Origin: Calonectria ilicicola
Taxonomy: Eukaryota; Ascomycota; Sordariomycetes; Hypocreales; Nectriaceae
Reading direction: 5' to 3'
DNA: 64,000 bases
Assembly: GCA_020809705.1 (NCBI GenBank)
Contig: CP085831.1
Coordinates: 5,084,001 to 5,148,000, forward strand
Shown: piece by piece, positions 13,264 to 25,913 of the stretch
How positions within the stretch are numbered: the stretch's first letter is position 1
How the letters are laid out: each line of letters opens with the position of its first letter
Position numbers and translations under genes: made by a program
The notes under the pieces: model-generated
Database searches by the model: none
Seen by the model: only the letters and a program-made list of their open reading frames with translations
What the model was told of the DNA's origin: nothing

Positions 13264-14752
13264 AAATGTGGGACATATCCGACAGAGCAAATAAAGCACA
13301 CCACGGCTAGCACAAGTCGGTGAAGATGGGCATGTACATTAGTCCCCTAAATGAAGCAACTGTACCGAAAGGAATGCTGCCCTGCCAGCTCGTTTTGCCT
13401 GACCCACCACGCGGCTCCTATTTTGCCGGCCACCGGAAAATAACCACTTGGCAACGCAACGGGCGCAAGTAAACGAGAACGAGTCAAATCTATGTTTTTT
13501 TACTATTGAAAAATCTCCACAAGTCTCTAATCACCAGAAATCAATTAATATATCCTGGTTATCCTAGTAACAAACACAACCGTCGATTTGTCGGTTCAAC
13601 TCTGTCAAATGAGTCCGAAACGAGCACCTTAACTTACGGGCGCAAACCGTCAGAAACATCCCCACCAATTCCGTATTCGGCAGTGGCTTTAACCAGGTTA
13701 GTGCTAGTGGCGCATGTACTAGCTACATTCACTCAAGAGAACCGCGAAAGTTCAGAAGGATTGAAATTGAAACCGCTACTCGGATCACCCCATAGGCTTC
13801 TTTTTTTATCTGTCTCCTCTCGGATGTCCATGGACCAAGAGGAAACAGGATATCCGCCAATACTATCATTACGTTGGCGCTGTGCCACGAACGGCAGATG
13901 GATCCTTGAGCAGGCAGTGGTCGCGTGCTCCCAGGGGGTATCCTTGTAAGTTGGTGTGTTGAGCTGATGTCTCTTCTCCCTCACAGAGCACCATACCAGA
14001 CAAGAAAATAAGTTGTCTCCAATGCGGCTGAATTTGGTGGCTGCGTGCTGCACAGAAGTTCGCTCGCCACTGGTGGCGATCATGTGGTGATCAATCGCCA
14101 CATACCAGACGTGCAGTGCCTAAATTCGTTGGACCCCGCGACCTTCCTTGTCAAGATTTGCTGGCATTTTGTACGCAGGGCACTTAGCAATATTAGTTCA
14201 TTTAGACGGCAGCTTGGTCGGGGGGTATTCCGATTGGGTTAGACCAGGCCAAAAGTGCCCTATGTGGAGTGTGGACAGGGCTACGGCTGGTGCCGTGTCT
14301 ACCACAACATCCACGTGCATCTCTCCGCTTTGGCGGGATGACGATATCTTATCGCATCCTGACAAGTGCTGCTCCCTAGCTCCTTGATTGGTTGCAACAA
14401 GCCCGAGACATTGGCGTCTGCTTGCCCCAGGAACAATCGTACCGTGACGGTGGGCCTAGTAACACAGCGTCTCGGAAGAGTCAACCAACCACGCCATGTC
14501 CCAACCCTGCAACACTATGGCTCGGCAGCGCTGTCATGAGGGTGGATCCGCAGGACCCTTTGATGTTCGGCCAAAAAACAGGCACGCTGGCAACTAACAC
14601 ACCGGCGCGTCGGTGCGCTGACGGGCACAATGCCTTTTAAACAGCATCCTCCTTTCTGCCCCTGGCAGTTCTAGAGTTCTTTCTAGAAGACAAGACATAC
14701 ATACGTTCACAACCCTCTCCAACCGCCGACACAATTGCCTGATTGCCTGAAG

Positions 14753-15754
14753 ATGTCTGGACAAGTCAAGCCTCGACAAAAGTTCCGCAGGAGCTGCACA
14801 AACTGTGCGACGGTAAAGGTCAAATGTAGCACCACAAGACCAGAGTGTGCGCGATGTGTAGAGCGAGGGCTGGAGTGTTTATATGCACCATCCAACAGAT
14901 ACGGCCGACCTCCCGCATCAGGGTCCTGTGCCAAAGCCTCGTTGGTTCAAAGCCCGCCGCAAGACACGTGTGACATATCCCTGAATGAATGTGCATCCGA
15001 CGGAGCCGCATGGGACTTCAACTCATGGCTGCCTCCATCGGCATGGACCGAAAGCGTCCGCGACATCGCCTGCGACATTGCCGCATTCTCAACCTACCAT
15101 GAGGAGTGGAACCTAAGCGACGTGCCACATCTTACAGGCGCCAGCCAGACCAGCGGAACACCAAATGGGCTGAGACAAGGTTCCAGCAGCAGTCCCTCAG
15201 ATAATTCACCAGGGTCTGCTCACAACTGCTTGGCCCATGCAACCTCTGTTCTCCTCGATATCCGAAACGACAGCTCGTCAAGCGACTTCGCGTGGGCGAC
15301 GACCAACGGAGATGCCAAAACCATCGTCGGGGATGTCATCTTCGCAAACCGAAGGGCCACAGATCAGGTGTCAGCCATCCTGGATTGTGCATGTCTAGCT
15401 GCAGATTACCAAATCTCCATCATTGTCTCACTCATATGTTTCCACATGGTTGACAGATACGCCAAGGCCGTGGCCGCAGCAAAAGCCTCGCTTGGGAGCA
15501 GGCAGGGCAGCAACCACATCATTGGCTCTGTCCAAATTCTGTTAGACGAGCTGAGGCGGATAACACCTCTGATTGGCAAGTCCTCCATGTATGCGAGAGA
15601 AGCTTCCGAAGGGCCAGGGGGCACCCCGGTGTCCGGATTTCGTCAACTGCAGAGTGATCTGGAGCAGCATCTGTACAGCGTGCTGGAGGAAGCGGAAGGG
15701 TGTCTCCAGCCAGGGTCTCGGAGTGATTTGGCCAGTGAGAGGCTTTGGTGCTGA
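14753..15754 (+). CDS. AflR-type Zn2Cys6 transcription factor, probable cluster regulator
   Basis: A 333-residue single-exon protein. Near the N-terminus it has the binuclear zinc cluster with spacing C-x2-C-x6-C-x6-C-x2-C-x6-C (from [11 protein letters not shown] to LEC). The second half contains the segment around [19 protein letters not shown] followed by a Tyr/Ala-rich helix, which resembles the AflR-family C-terminal domain. I chose the ATG at 14753; the frame is open a little further 5' but only from a TTG. The gene sits between NRPS and PKS, the usual place for a pathway-specific activator. The C-terminus ends a little abruptly and a missed 3' intron is possible, because another frame stays open past 15754. 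Role as activator of the flanking cluster is inferred. Confidence 0.85.
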   Translation: MSGQVKPRQKFRRSCTNCATVKVKCSTTRPECARCVERGLECLYAPSNRYGRPPASGSCAKASLVQSPPQDTCDISLNECASDGAAWDFNSWLPPSAWTESVRDIACDIAAFSTYHEEWNLSDVPHLTGASQTSGTPNGLRQGSSSSPSDNSPGSAHNCLAHATSVLLDIRNDSSSSDFAWATTNGDAKTIVGDVIFANRRATDQVSAILDCACLAADYQISIIVSLICFHMVDRYAKAVAAAKASLGSRQGSNHIIGSVQILLDELRRITPLIGKSSMYAREASEGPGGTPVSGFRQLQSDLEQHLYSVLEEAEGCLQPGSRSDLASERLWC

Positions 15755-17224
15755 CGGAGTTGGAAGGACCCTGGAAATCGAAAAAGGAATTATGGTGACA
15801 TTATTACACACTGGGGAACGCATCGGGAATCTCGGCGCTGAAGGGTGTGAGGGGCTCTATGCGATCCATGAAAAAGTTTGTCAACGCTTGTTTTATTATC
15901 AACTACCTGCGCTTTATTTTGGACATGATGGAATGGGGTAGATTAGTTAGGGTGCACGGAAAAGAAATGACATTATGAACTACAACTACCAAGCAATTTC
16001 TGTGATTGTTAAGAGCCAAAACAAGTAACACACCACAGGTTTTAATCCCACATTCCACATCCCATCACATAGGCACTCATATTGCCTTACAAAACAGGGT
16101 GATATGATGATTCATACCGTTAAATGGCGATATTCTGGTAATATTGACTCTTTATGGTGAAAACTTCAGTAATTCTGCTGACACTGACAACAGTAGCTGA
16201 GTGAGTGCAGCGGGAGTAAGGTCCTGAGCTGCTTTGAGTAAATGCCCCAGTTCGGACACCGACATGGGGTGTGGATCGATACGGGATTTTCGCTCTCCGG
16301 AGTCAGATTCAGTACTCAGCGAAATTATTTGCGGCTGGCAACACAATACCGGACCCCGGATTTTCCCTATGCATTATTTGACCTACCCTATTGGGACCAT
16401 TGTCGTGTAAACTCAAAACACAACCAACCTATTATCGTTTGGTATCAGAGATGGATACTACCTAAACAGCCTAGCCCACTAATAACTCGGAAAAATACTA
16501 CAAGCCGGCGACAATGTACTTTCCGGTTGAAGAGTTTTGTTTAGACTCTATTGTCCAACATCTTGAATCGAAAGATTGAACAAAAGTTTTAGTGGTAAAA
16601 CAAGGGACTTTTTAGATTACTGTATTTAGTTACAAAGCGTATCCGCTTTCGGTGTCCGAATAAACGAAGTCCGTCAGGAATCCAACTTCCTTGTTGGGAT
16701 TCCCAACCTCACATGGTGTTTCCAGTTCCCCGGGATTTCTTGGCACCCATGTACAATGTGTGAACAGGGTATTGTCATCGTACAACGTTACAGGCCAACT
16801 ACCAGGCTAACGTTATTCCGTGATTAGCGACGTTTCGACAAAGGATGTTGTATACATAGTTATGTATAGAGGATTTGATAGGAGTACATGGCGTCAGGGC
16901 AATTCAGATAGGTTGTAGTATGTACCTACACCGCAAGTTGTGTATTCCGCACTAACATTCTACCATAGATTCATTGTACTCCTCTCTGCAATGATGCCAC
17001 GGGCCTTGTGAACCGAAGGATTAAGCTTGACAACGGCCCATGGCCCCTTTTGGTCAGGTAAACAGTAGCTCAAACCACTAGAATTTTATTTAAGGCATTG
17101 CTTCGAGCCTTCATGGTAGAAAGAAGCAAGTCAACAAAAAAATCGGAGCTGGAAGCGACTCGCAAACAAATATCCTCCCATAACATCGTCCCATTCTGAA
17201 ATCATTAAACATTATTAAATCAAG
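15755..17224. other. Intergenic region upstream of the PKS
   Basis: About 1.47 kb without a convincing gene. It holds the perfect palindrome at 16648-16660, a half-like CCGGAGTCAG near 16298, and a TATTTAAG element near 17087 that could be the PKS core promoter. Confidence 0.6.
16648..16660. promoter_or_regulatory. Perfect palindrome matching the AflR binding consensus
   Basis: TTCGGTGTCCGAA is a perfect 13-base inverted repeat. Its core TCGGTGTCCGA fits the published AflR consensus TCG-SWNNS-CGR at every position. It lies about 565 bases upstream of the PKS start codon. With an AflR-like gene about 900 bases to its left, it is the best candidate operator of this cluster. Confidence 0.6.
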
Positions 17225-20200
17225 ATGAATCAAAGTAGGGCCAACTCGCAGCCAGATGCGCTCGCAGCCCTGGACGATGGGGCCATTGCGATCGTGGGCA
17301 TGGCATGCCGCTTTTCTGATGTATCGTCGCCAGCCCAATTTTGGGATATGATTGAGAAGGGTCGAAGCGGTCACGGCCGAATCCCCGAACGATGTTTTGA
17401 TGCAGATGCGTGGTATCACCCGTCGAGAGCCCGACGTGGAGGAGTAAGTAGAATGCTGAACATGAATCCAGAACGTTGCTTTTCAAAATAGCATTTAATG
17501 AATTTATTATTTCACTTAACCACAAATGGTGATTGCTAATACATTTCGCGTCTTAACTTAGGTCATTACTAAATCCGGTTTTTTTCTCGACGATGTGGCG
17601 CATTTCGACGCTCCCTTTTTCTCAATCACAGCCACTGAGGCTGCTGCGATGGACCCTATGCAGAGACTTGGGCTTGAGGTTTCTTATGAAGCCTTCGAAA
17701 ATGGTATTTTTCCCATATTTCATTGTGGGGACGCGTTGTGGCTAATAACCTCTACCCAATCTAGCCGGTCTACCGATGCAAAATCTATCCAATAGTAGAA
17801 CAGGTGTTTACAGCGGTGTTATGACGGCCGATTATCAGGAGATTGCCGAAGGAGATTTATTCCGCTTGGGCGATCATCCAGGTAGTGGAACAGCCAAGTC
17901 TGTCTTGGCAAATAGGATCTCATGGTTCTTCAACCTGAGAGGCCCCAGCTTGTCACTAGACACAGCCTGCTCATCAACCCTCTATAGCTTGCACCTGGCC
18001 TGCCAGTCTATCCTTACCGGCGAGTGTGATCAGGCCTTGGTCACAGGTACAAACCTCATTCTACATCCTAACCTTATGGCACAGTTCACGGCCATGCACA
18101 TGATCACACCGGATGGCATCAGCCACACATTCGACGCAGCTGCCAATGGATATGGAAGAGGTGAAGGTGTTGCCGCTGTAATTGTGAAACCGCTCAAATC
18201 TGCCATAAGGGATGGCGATGTGATTCGTGCTGTCATCAGAGCTACCGGTACCAATTTTGATGGAAAGACCACAGGTATGACAGTTCCAAGTGGCGATGCT
18301 CAGGCAGAGCTTATTAGAGAGACGTACCAAAAGGCTGGACTCTCCATGCACGACACCTGTTACTTTGAGGCACACGGAACAGGAACACCGCTTGGTGTAT
18401 GTAAAGATATCATCTCTCTGTACCCCTGAAACTCGATTTTCTGACACTTTTTTCTCACCAGGACCCGATCGAAATGAACGCCATTTCCCAAACTATTGGC
18501 GCTGCCCGAAGGGTTGAGGATAACGGGCCGCTCTACGTTGGCAGTGTAAAACCCAATGTTGGCCACACAGAAGGCGCAGCTGGTCTGGCCGGTCTGATCA
18601 AAACTGTCCTATGTCTGGAAGCAGGCATGATTCCAGCAGTGACAAAATTGAAAACCCTCAACCCCAAATTGCGCATGGCAGATTGGAATCTAGTTGCACC
18701 CATGGAGAATTTGCCCTGGCCTCAAACGGGTGTTCGACGGGCCAGTGTCAACTCGTTTGGTTTTGGTGGTGCAAACGCACACGCTATCCTAGATGATGCA
18801 CTACATTACCTGTCGTCGCGGGGACTAGATGGACGTCATACGACTCAGCCACCTCCCCTTCCACTCTGCTCATCGGATGAAATTTCACCAGAAGATGGAT
18901 CTTCTTCATCCGCCAGCTCCGACTCGGATATCTCCCCATCCCATCCTAGCACAGACAACAGTTCCGCTAGTGAAGACAATGTCACCTCTAGCGAGAGTCT
19001 GGAGGAGGAGCACAAGCATCATCTTTTCGTCGTCTCGGCCAAGGATCAAGGCAGCTTGAGCAAAGTTGCTTCAAATTATGCGAAATTCGTCAAGGAAGAG
19101 CCAACTCAAAGTGCCCTCTCTACAATGCAATCACTCAGCCATATTCTTGCCGACCGAAGGACTGAGCTCGAATTTCGGAGCTTCGTCGTCGCAGACAACT
19201 TAGCAGATCTCGGCACTTCCCTTGAAGCTCCAGATCTCACGCGCGCGCGTGCCTCTACCAAGAACAAAGTGGCATTTGTATTCACAGGTCAAGGTGCTCA
19301 GCGTGTCGGTATGGCTCGCGAGTTGCTGGATGATCCAGTGTTTAGCGCAAGCATTCAGCGAAGTCAGAAGGTAGTGGCAGATTGCGGTGCCGATTGGGAT
19401 ATTGAACAGATGCTCCGCAAAGGCACCGCGGCGGAGCTTGGACAGGCCCTGTATTCTCAACCTCTCTGCACCGCTATTCAGGTAGCTTTGGTGGATTTGC
19501 TGGCGACATGGAATGTAAAGCCGGCCGCTGTAGTTGGACACTCATCGGGTGAAATTGGTATGATTTTTTTATTTTTTTATTTTTTAATTTCTTTCCCTTT
19601 ATCCATTAGAAACAGCTGACCACTAACACACTCGACACCAAACTAGCCGCCGCATACGCTTCTGGAGTTTTGTCTCACGAAGATGCCATGTACGTGGCAT
19701 ACTATCGTGGTACTCTGTCTAGCGTCGTTTCCTCACGGTCAGGAGTTCAAGGTAGCATGCTTGCAGCTGGTCTTTCAGAATCCGAAGCAGCTCAATACAT
19801 TGCCGACAACGAGGCCGTCACAATTGCTTGTGTCAACAGCCCATCCAGTGTAACCCTGTCTGGTGAGAGCAACGCAATTGCTGAGGTTCACGAGACTTTG
19901 GTCAAGGATGGGAAATTCTCTCGCCAGCTCCGTACGGGAGTTGCCTACCACTCTCCCGTCATGGCGGTTGTGTCTGAAGATAGCACACGCCTCCTCGCAG
20001 GACTAGATGAGCGGCTGAGACCAATGCAAGTTCCAATGTATTCTTCTGTAACTGAGGATCGCATTGAGGGCAACCGACTTGGCGGCGCATATTGGATGCA
20101 AAACATGTTGAGTACTGTCCGGTTTGCTGGGGCGCTTCGTAACCTTGTCACTGGTTCCGACGCCAATGGTGAGGATCTGTCGAACACCGAGTACAGTGCA

Positions 20201-23200
20201 ATTATCGAGATAGGGCCCTCCAAAACACTCCAGGGCCCCATCAAGCAGATTCTCACCGCCATCAGCCCCCGATTGACCGAGAAGCTGCCATATCAGTCCG
20301 TGTTGGTGGCTGGTAACCATGCTCGGAGAACAGCTCTCGAGGCTGCGGGATTCCTTTGGTCTACAGGGCATTCAATTGACCTATCAAAGGTCAACAGGAT
20401 GCCTGAATCGTCTAAATTGGATCTTTCCATGCTTCCACGCCTCCCCATGTATCCTTGGAAGCATGATAAGAGCTTCTGGCACGAGCATTCGGCCAGCCGT
20501 GCGGTCCGCCTGCGAAAGGAACCCAGAACTGATCTTCTCGGTATGCCAGTCGATGTCCAAAATCCCTTCGAGCCGCGCTGGCGCAACTTGCTCAGCGTTG
20601 CTGAAAATCCCTGGCTGGCACACCACCGCGTGGCTTCAGCTTGTCTGTTTCCTGCGGCGGGATACCTTGTCATGGCAATTGAAGCTGTGTTAAAATTGGC
20701 AGAGGCAAATAAGCAGGAAGGCCAATCCATCAAGGGCATCGAGCTAACCAATGTGACCTTCGAGACGGGTCTTGCTCTCCCCGAGGATGGGTCAGCAACT
20801 GACATATCCATCACCCTTAAACCGAACACGGTGCTTGATGAGGTTTATGATTTCAGCATTTATACTGACACCTTTGACCAGCCTGTTCGCCGGCACGTCA
20901 CTGGATCAGTCAATGCTGTGTACGAGTATCTTGCTGATTCCGAAAATGCTGGGTTTGAAAAGGAAGCGCAAGAGCAAGAGTGGGAGTCCACCAAGATCAA
21001 ACTACAAGAAATTCATCAATTCGCATTACAGACCGTTGATGTCAAGTCCTTCTACGCCCACCTTGCTTCAATCGGCTTGGAGTATGGGCCAACTTTCCAA
21101 GCCCTCGAGAGCATCAGTACTGTTCCTTCTCAGATCAACGAGACCTCTACTACTGGTACTGCTTGTGGCACTCTCGCTATCCCGGACACCAAGTCTATCA
21201 TGCCCATGGAATACGAGTACCCACATCTATTGCATCCTGCAACCTTGGATTCGGCTTTCCATCTTGCTTTTGCTGCGCTACAAACCCAGGAAGACATTGT
21301 CCGCCCAGCTGTCCCGGTTTCAATCGAGCGTGTTTTTATCTCGGCTGATTTGCCCTCGAGTCCTGGGTCCCAGTTCCTTGGAATGGCGTCAACAAAACGA
21401 TTGGGAAAATCCTCTCTTGTCACCGACATCACTTTTGCCAAATCGGATGCTAGCAGTCCTCAAATAGTTATTGAGTCAATGGGTTTGAGTGACGTCGGAG
21501 ATTCGTCCGACGTATCCCTCGGCGATGGTACAGAAAGCAGAGTCATTTCCAATCGTCGTGCAGCCGACTTGGTGTGGAAAGAGGATATTTCTTTCATGCA
21601 AGTGCAAGAAATTTCAGGCGATGATAGCCAGTCGCAGCTCGCCTGTTGGCTTGAGTGCTTCCTACACAAGCATGCCAACCAAAAAATCTTTTTTGTTGGT
21701 CTTGAAGAAAATGATTCTCTCCAGAAGGCTCTTAGTGCCAAGGTTGCCTCGCATGAGAGGTCTGGCGGCCTCAGTGAGTTATTCACGTGTGCGCTTCCTC
21801 CAATGTCACAAGGTGGAACAGGTGGAGCCTCTCCTTCGCTATCTGAATACTTCCAGGCGTATTCTGCCAATGGACCCTATGATGCCATCATTCTGGCCAC
21901 TCAGGAAGATCTTGAGGCAGCGCCACTTTCGCAGTCTCTATCTGGCCTTCTCAAAACTCATGGGCGATTGATGATGCTGGATACCAGCAACCAGTTGGCC
22001 GAATATGTTAAAGCTGACGAGAATGGCAGTGTTGCTGTAAAAATTGATGCACCCTCATCCTTGGATACATTGAAAGAATCGGGCGTCATTATCCTTGAAC
22101 AGAACAGCAAGGGAGAAGATAACGACGTCTTGCAATTGCGCGGGGCTTTAATTACGCTGCTAACAGAGGCCGGGATTGAAGTGACCATCAAAAACACGGT
22201 AAGATATTTCGCATTAATTCCTTTTTTTTCTTGAATTGCTAACGACTTATCTACAATCAATAGCACCAAATGCCCATTGATACCAACAATGCTTTTGTCA
22301 TATCGCTTGTTGAATATTCTGACAGCCTTGTATACGGCTGGGTGGAGAATGACTTGATCGGCTTCAAAGATCTCGTCGCTAGCGCGCGCTATGTGCTTTG
22401 GCTGACAACGGGTGGCTTGATGACACCTAATGAAGATGGGTTGAAATACAGCTTAACTCAAGGCTTGCTGCGAACAGTCCGTGCAGAGTACCCGCAACTA
22501 GTACTGCCTCATCTCGACATATCGCCAGGGAACCTGAAGAACTACCAAGAAGTAGCTAATATTGTGACCAAGGTCCTTGCCAACACTTTACCGGGGGTTG
22601 GCTCTGACCTACCTGTTGAGACCGAATTCGCTGAGTCTGAAGGCAAAGTCTTCATTCCTCGCCTCATTCGCGACACGATGATGGATGCCGAGATTGAATT
22701 ATCTTCAGGTCGCAACACGACAATCGAAACCAAATTAAAGGACTACGGTCAACCCCTGCAACTATCTGCCTCAACGGGCACAATGCAATGGACCCAATGT
22801 GAGCCGCTCACTGCCGTCGGTTCAGACGAGGCTATGGTTGAAACCAGGTATATTTCTGCTCCAAACTCCAAATCTGGCCCGCTATCCTGCAGTGTCGTCG
22901 GTGTTGTCAGCCATGTCGGCTCTTCAGTGTCCCAATACAAGGTGGGTGATTTCGTTCTGCCGCTCAACGTCTCTACGGATCTCGATGTGCAGACCTCATT
23001 CATCACAAAAACATCCGACCTGCTCAGACTACCAGCCAGTATTTCGCCTGCGCAAGTAGCATATTGGATCACGCCACTCGTCACAGCACACCATCTTCTC
23101 GTCGGTCAACAGGTGCACACTTCCTCCACCATTAGCCAAGCGCTGGCAAATGTCAAGAGTCTGCCACATCCAGTCGACTATTTCAGCAACAAGATCCTCA

Positions 23201-25079
23201 CTCCGAGCCTCACGCCCCCCGAAAGTGCAGGACACTCGCCCCCTCGTAGCGCAACTCCAGAACTCCAAACAGAGCGAGATACCAAGACTGGTAGTGTGGT
23301 GATCGATGTCGAAGATGGAGCATTGCGAACCTCGCTAGCACAAATTGCGCACTGGTCTGGCCTACACACATTTGTTGTGGTACCGGACGGTGAAAAGGTG
23401 TCTGACAGCGAATTGCAGTCCTGCACCATTATCCGCCGAATGACGCGTTCATGCAGCAAAGCTATCCGGACCAAGGCCGGTGGCTCTGGTGTTGAGCTCA
23501 TCTTGTCGTCGCTGCACAACCCCTCGAACGTACAGCATCTCATGGCCAGTCTTGCTGCAGGAGGTCGTTTCGTGACCATCGATAGCTCGACTAAACGCAA
23601 AAGCAGCCTTGGAACAGCCATGCCCGATTTCAATTTCACCTTGGAGCATTATAGCACCAGTAATGTTGAAACATTAAACATGCGAGATGTAAAGAAGGTA
23701 GTATTCAGTTTATTGTCAAACAATGTTTTGGCTCTACCGTCAATTTCAGCATCCAGCTTGAAACCTGCATCAATGATGAGCCTCCTGTTCAAATCGACAG
23801 AGGACCATGACCGCAGTATCTTTTCGTTTGATGCTGAGTCCTACGTTCCTATGCTAGTTTCGGGCCCTCTTCCATCCCGCGACAGCAAGCTTGATCCTGC
23901 TGGTACTTACATTATTTCTGGTGGAATGGGCGCGTTGGGCTTGGAAATTGCAGGCTGGCTTTCCGAGCAAGGCGCGCGTCATATTCTACTGCTGTCGCGG
24001 TCTGGAAAGGCAACTGACGCGGCTCAGGCCACAATCAATGACCTCTCTCAGCACGGATGCCGATGCGACGTGGTGCGCTGCGACATTACCAGTACTGCCG
24101 ATGTCGAAAATGTTGCACGACAAGCAGAAAAGGAAAATTGGCGCATCCGCGGCATCATCCAAGCCGCCATGGTGCTCGCCGATTCCCCCTTGGAGTCCAT
24201 GACCGGCAAGCAATGGGCGACTGCCACGGCTCCCAAGGTCCACGGCTCTTGGAACCTGCACACAGCCCTAGGCTGTGGTGAGCATCTTGACTTTTTTATC
24301 CTGCTCTCCTCAATCTCGGGTATCATCGGAAACAGTGCCCAGGCCAACTACAGCGCTGGAAATACCTTTGAAGATGCACTCGCAGCTCACAGACGACAAA
24401 AGGGTCTTCCCGCCGTCAGCTTGAACTTGGGCCTTGTAGCCATCGACACGGGCAATGTCGGTTCAGTAGACGAGTTTGTGAAGAAATTCCCACATCTCGC
24501 GTCTGTCATGGTCAGCAAGAACGAGGTCCGTGCTGCTATCAATCTCGCTACGCGTGGGACTGGGTTGAGTGGTGCGCCAATTCCCAGCCAAGTTGTGGTT
24601 GGAATTTCAAGCTCCATAAAAATTGACGACGGCCTGAGCAGCCGCTGGCCAAGTGATCCCAAATTCGTCCATCGACTGGACCGTGAGACGGCATCTAATG
24701 AGGCGGGTGAAAAGACTCAGAAGGTAAACTACGAGGAAGCTATCAAATCTGCAAAGTCTACAGAAGATGCCAGATTGATTATTGAGGATGCTTTGCGCAT
24801 TCATGTTGCTGCAGCCATGTCGTCTGATGCAGCAAATATCGATGTAGATAAGCCAGTCACAGCCTACGGAGGTAAGTTCAATCCAGTCTTGATCAGTGCT
24901 GATCTGTTTACTAACATTTTCTAGTCGATTCTCTCAAAGCTACAGAAGTGCGCAACTGGTTTTTGAAGGAGTTCAACAGTCGCTTGTCGATTTTTGACAT
25001 TCTTAGCCCCACTCCCATCTCGCGCTTAGCCTTGAACATTCTCAAAAACTCTTCCTACAGGGTAGAGGAAGCCAAATAG
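17225..25079 (+). CDS. Reducing type I polyketide synthase, KS-AT-DH-(degenerate ER)-KR-ACP
   Basis: Seven exons: 17225-17443, 17562-17703, 17765-18396, 18462-19557, 19647-22198, 22264-24871, 24925-25079; 2467 residues. KS has the active cysteine in DTACSST (~189) plus EAHGTGT and VGHTEGA. AT has GHSSGE (~690). DH has His near 1022, with Gly replaced by Ser in the HxxxGxxxxP motif, and DSAFH near 1231. The ER-like region (~1725-2030) keeps the N-terminal ER fold signature but lacks the GGVGxA nucleotide motif. KR has SGGMGALG (~2101) and YSAGN (~2243). ACP has GVDSL with Ser ~2419; an intron splits this motif. No methyltransferase SAM motif and no thioesterase are seen. Release is therefore probably by transfer to the NRPS. 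Expected chain: unbranched, beta-hydroxy or unsaturated unless a trans-ER acts. The family is certain. Confidence 0.95.
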
Positions 25080-25913
25080 TGGCTTTCACAACAGAATTAA
25101 TATCCGTAAATGTCTTGTGGTTTTGTGATTTAAAATGGAGAAATAAAATTGAATTTCGTGTTTTTTAATAATGTAAATGCACTTATGACCACTGCACCTC
25201 GGTATTGTGAATGATTAAGGCAAATTTGGTATCCTTGTATTTCCAACTCCGCCGTGATGTTTCCGTTTACCACACGAATGAACAAAACATAAACAAACTC
25301 TAAAAAAAACACCATCGATAGACCTAAATTACTCTCACATGACGTATGACAAGGGAAAAGTAAATTGCTACACATTTACGTCCTCGGGAATCCTATTCTC
25401 GAGAAACAACGTTACCAGGCCCCTAATCGAATGAACTCGTCGCCAAGTCTATCCAGCCCTAAATTACCGACTTTACCAGTGGGTCTCATGGCTGTGCTGA
25501 CATACAGGTCCCTGCGTCTGTGGACTTATGTTCCGGGGTATGGAAAGGGAAGGTGTGCCATGTCCTGTCTCTGCGAGATGGAGAGGGAATGGGTCCTTTG
25601 CATAGCCCAGCACCAACGGAATGCAGGGCAGAGAAAAGGGACCAATCTCTCCATGAAGGCGTTGATTGGTGGGGGAGGCTGTGCTAGGTTTCTTGATTGG
25701 TCCATTACGCGGTATGGAGCCACGGCCGGGAAGATCGGCATCGACATGGAGTGGAGCACATGGCGAGGTTTCGGATTCCGAAATGGGGCACTGGCCCAGA
25801 AGAACGGCCAATTCAGTTGGCTCATTTTAGCGCCGATAGTGAGTAAATCGCCCGTACCACTGTATATGGCTGTTGCAAGCCGCAGGTGTTCTTGCTGCGT
25901 CTGCAAACGAGAA
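25080..25913. other. Intergenic region between PKS and ABC transporter
   Basis: An 834-base gap. A reading frame in phase with the transporter stays open from about 25365 to the chosen start, but its translation is low-complexity and does not resemble the start of any ABCC transporter, so I treat it as upstream sequence. Confidence 0.55.

Larger units (their letters stand above)
12791..14752. other. Divergent promoter region between NRPS and regulator
   Basis: About 2 kb between two divergent start codons. It holds a TATA-like box near the NRPS and a CGG-AGT-CCG palindrome at 13254-13262. Short open frames here lack family resemblance and I do not call them. Confidence 0.6.

Noticed and set aside
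13506..13949. Possible small gene between NRPS and regulator
   Set aside because: No family features, no good start context, overlapped by an open frame on the other strand.
14735..14752. Earlier start for the Zn2Cys6 regulator
   Set aside because: The frame begins there with TTG; the first ATG is at 14753.
25365..25913. In-frame upstream extension of the ABC transporter
   Set aside because: Open by chance; it begins at a non-ATG codon and does not resemble ABCC N-termini, while MDSLTGCPSG does.
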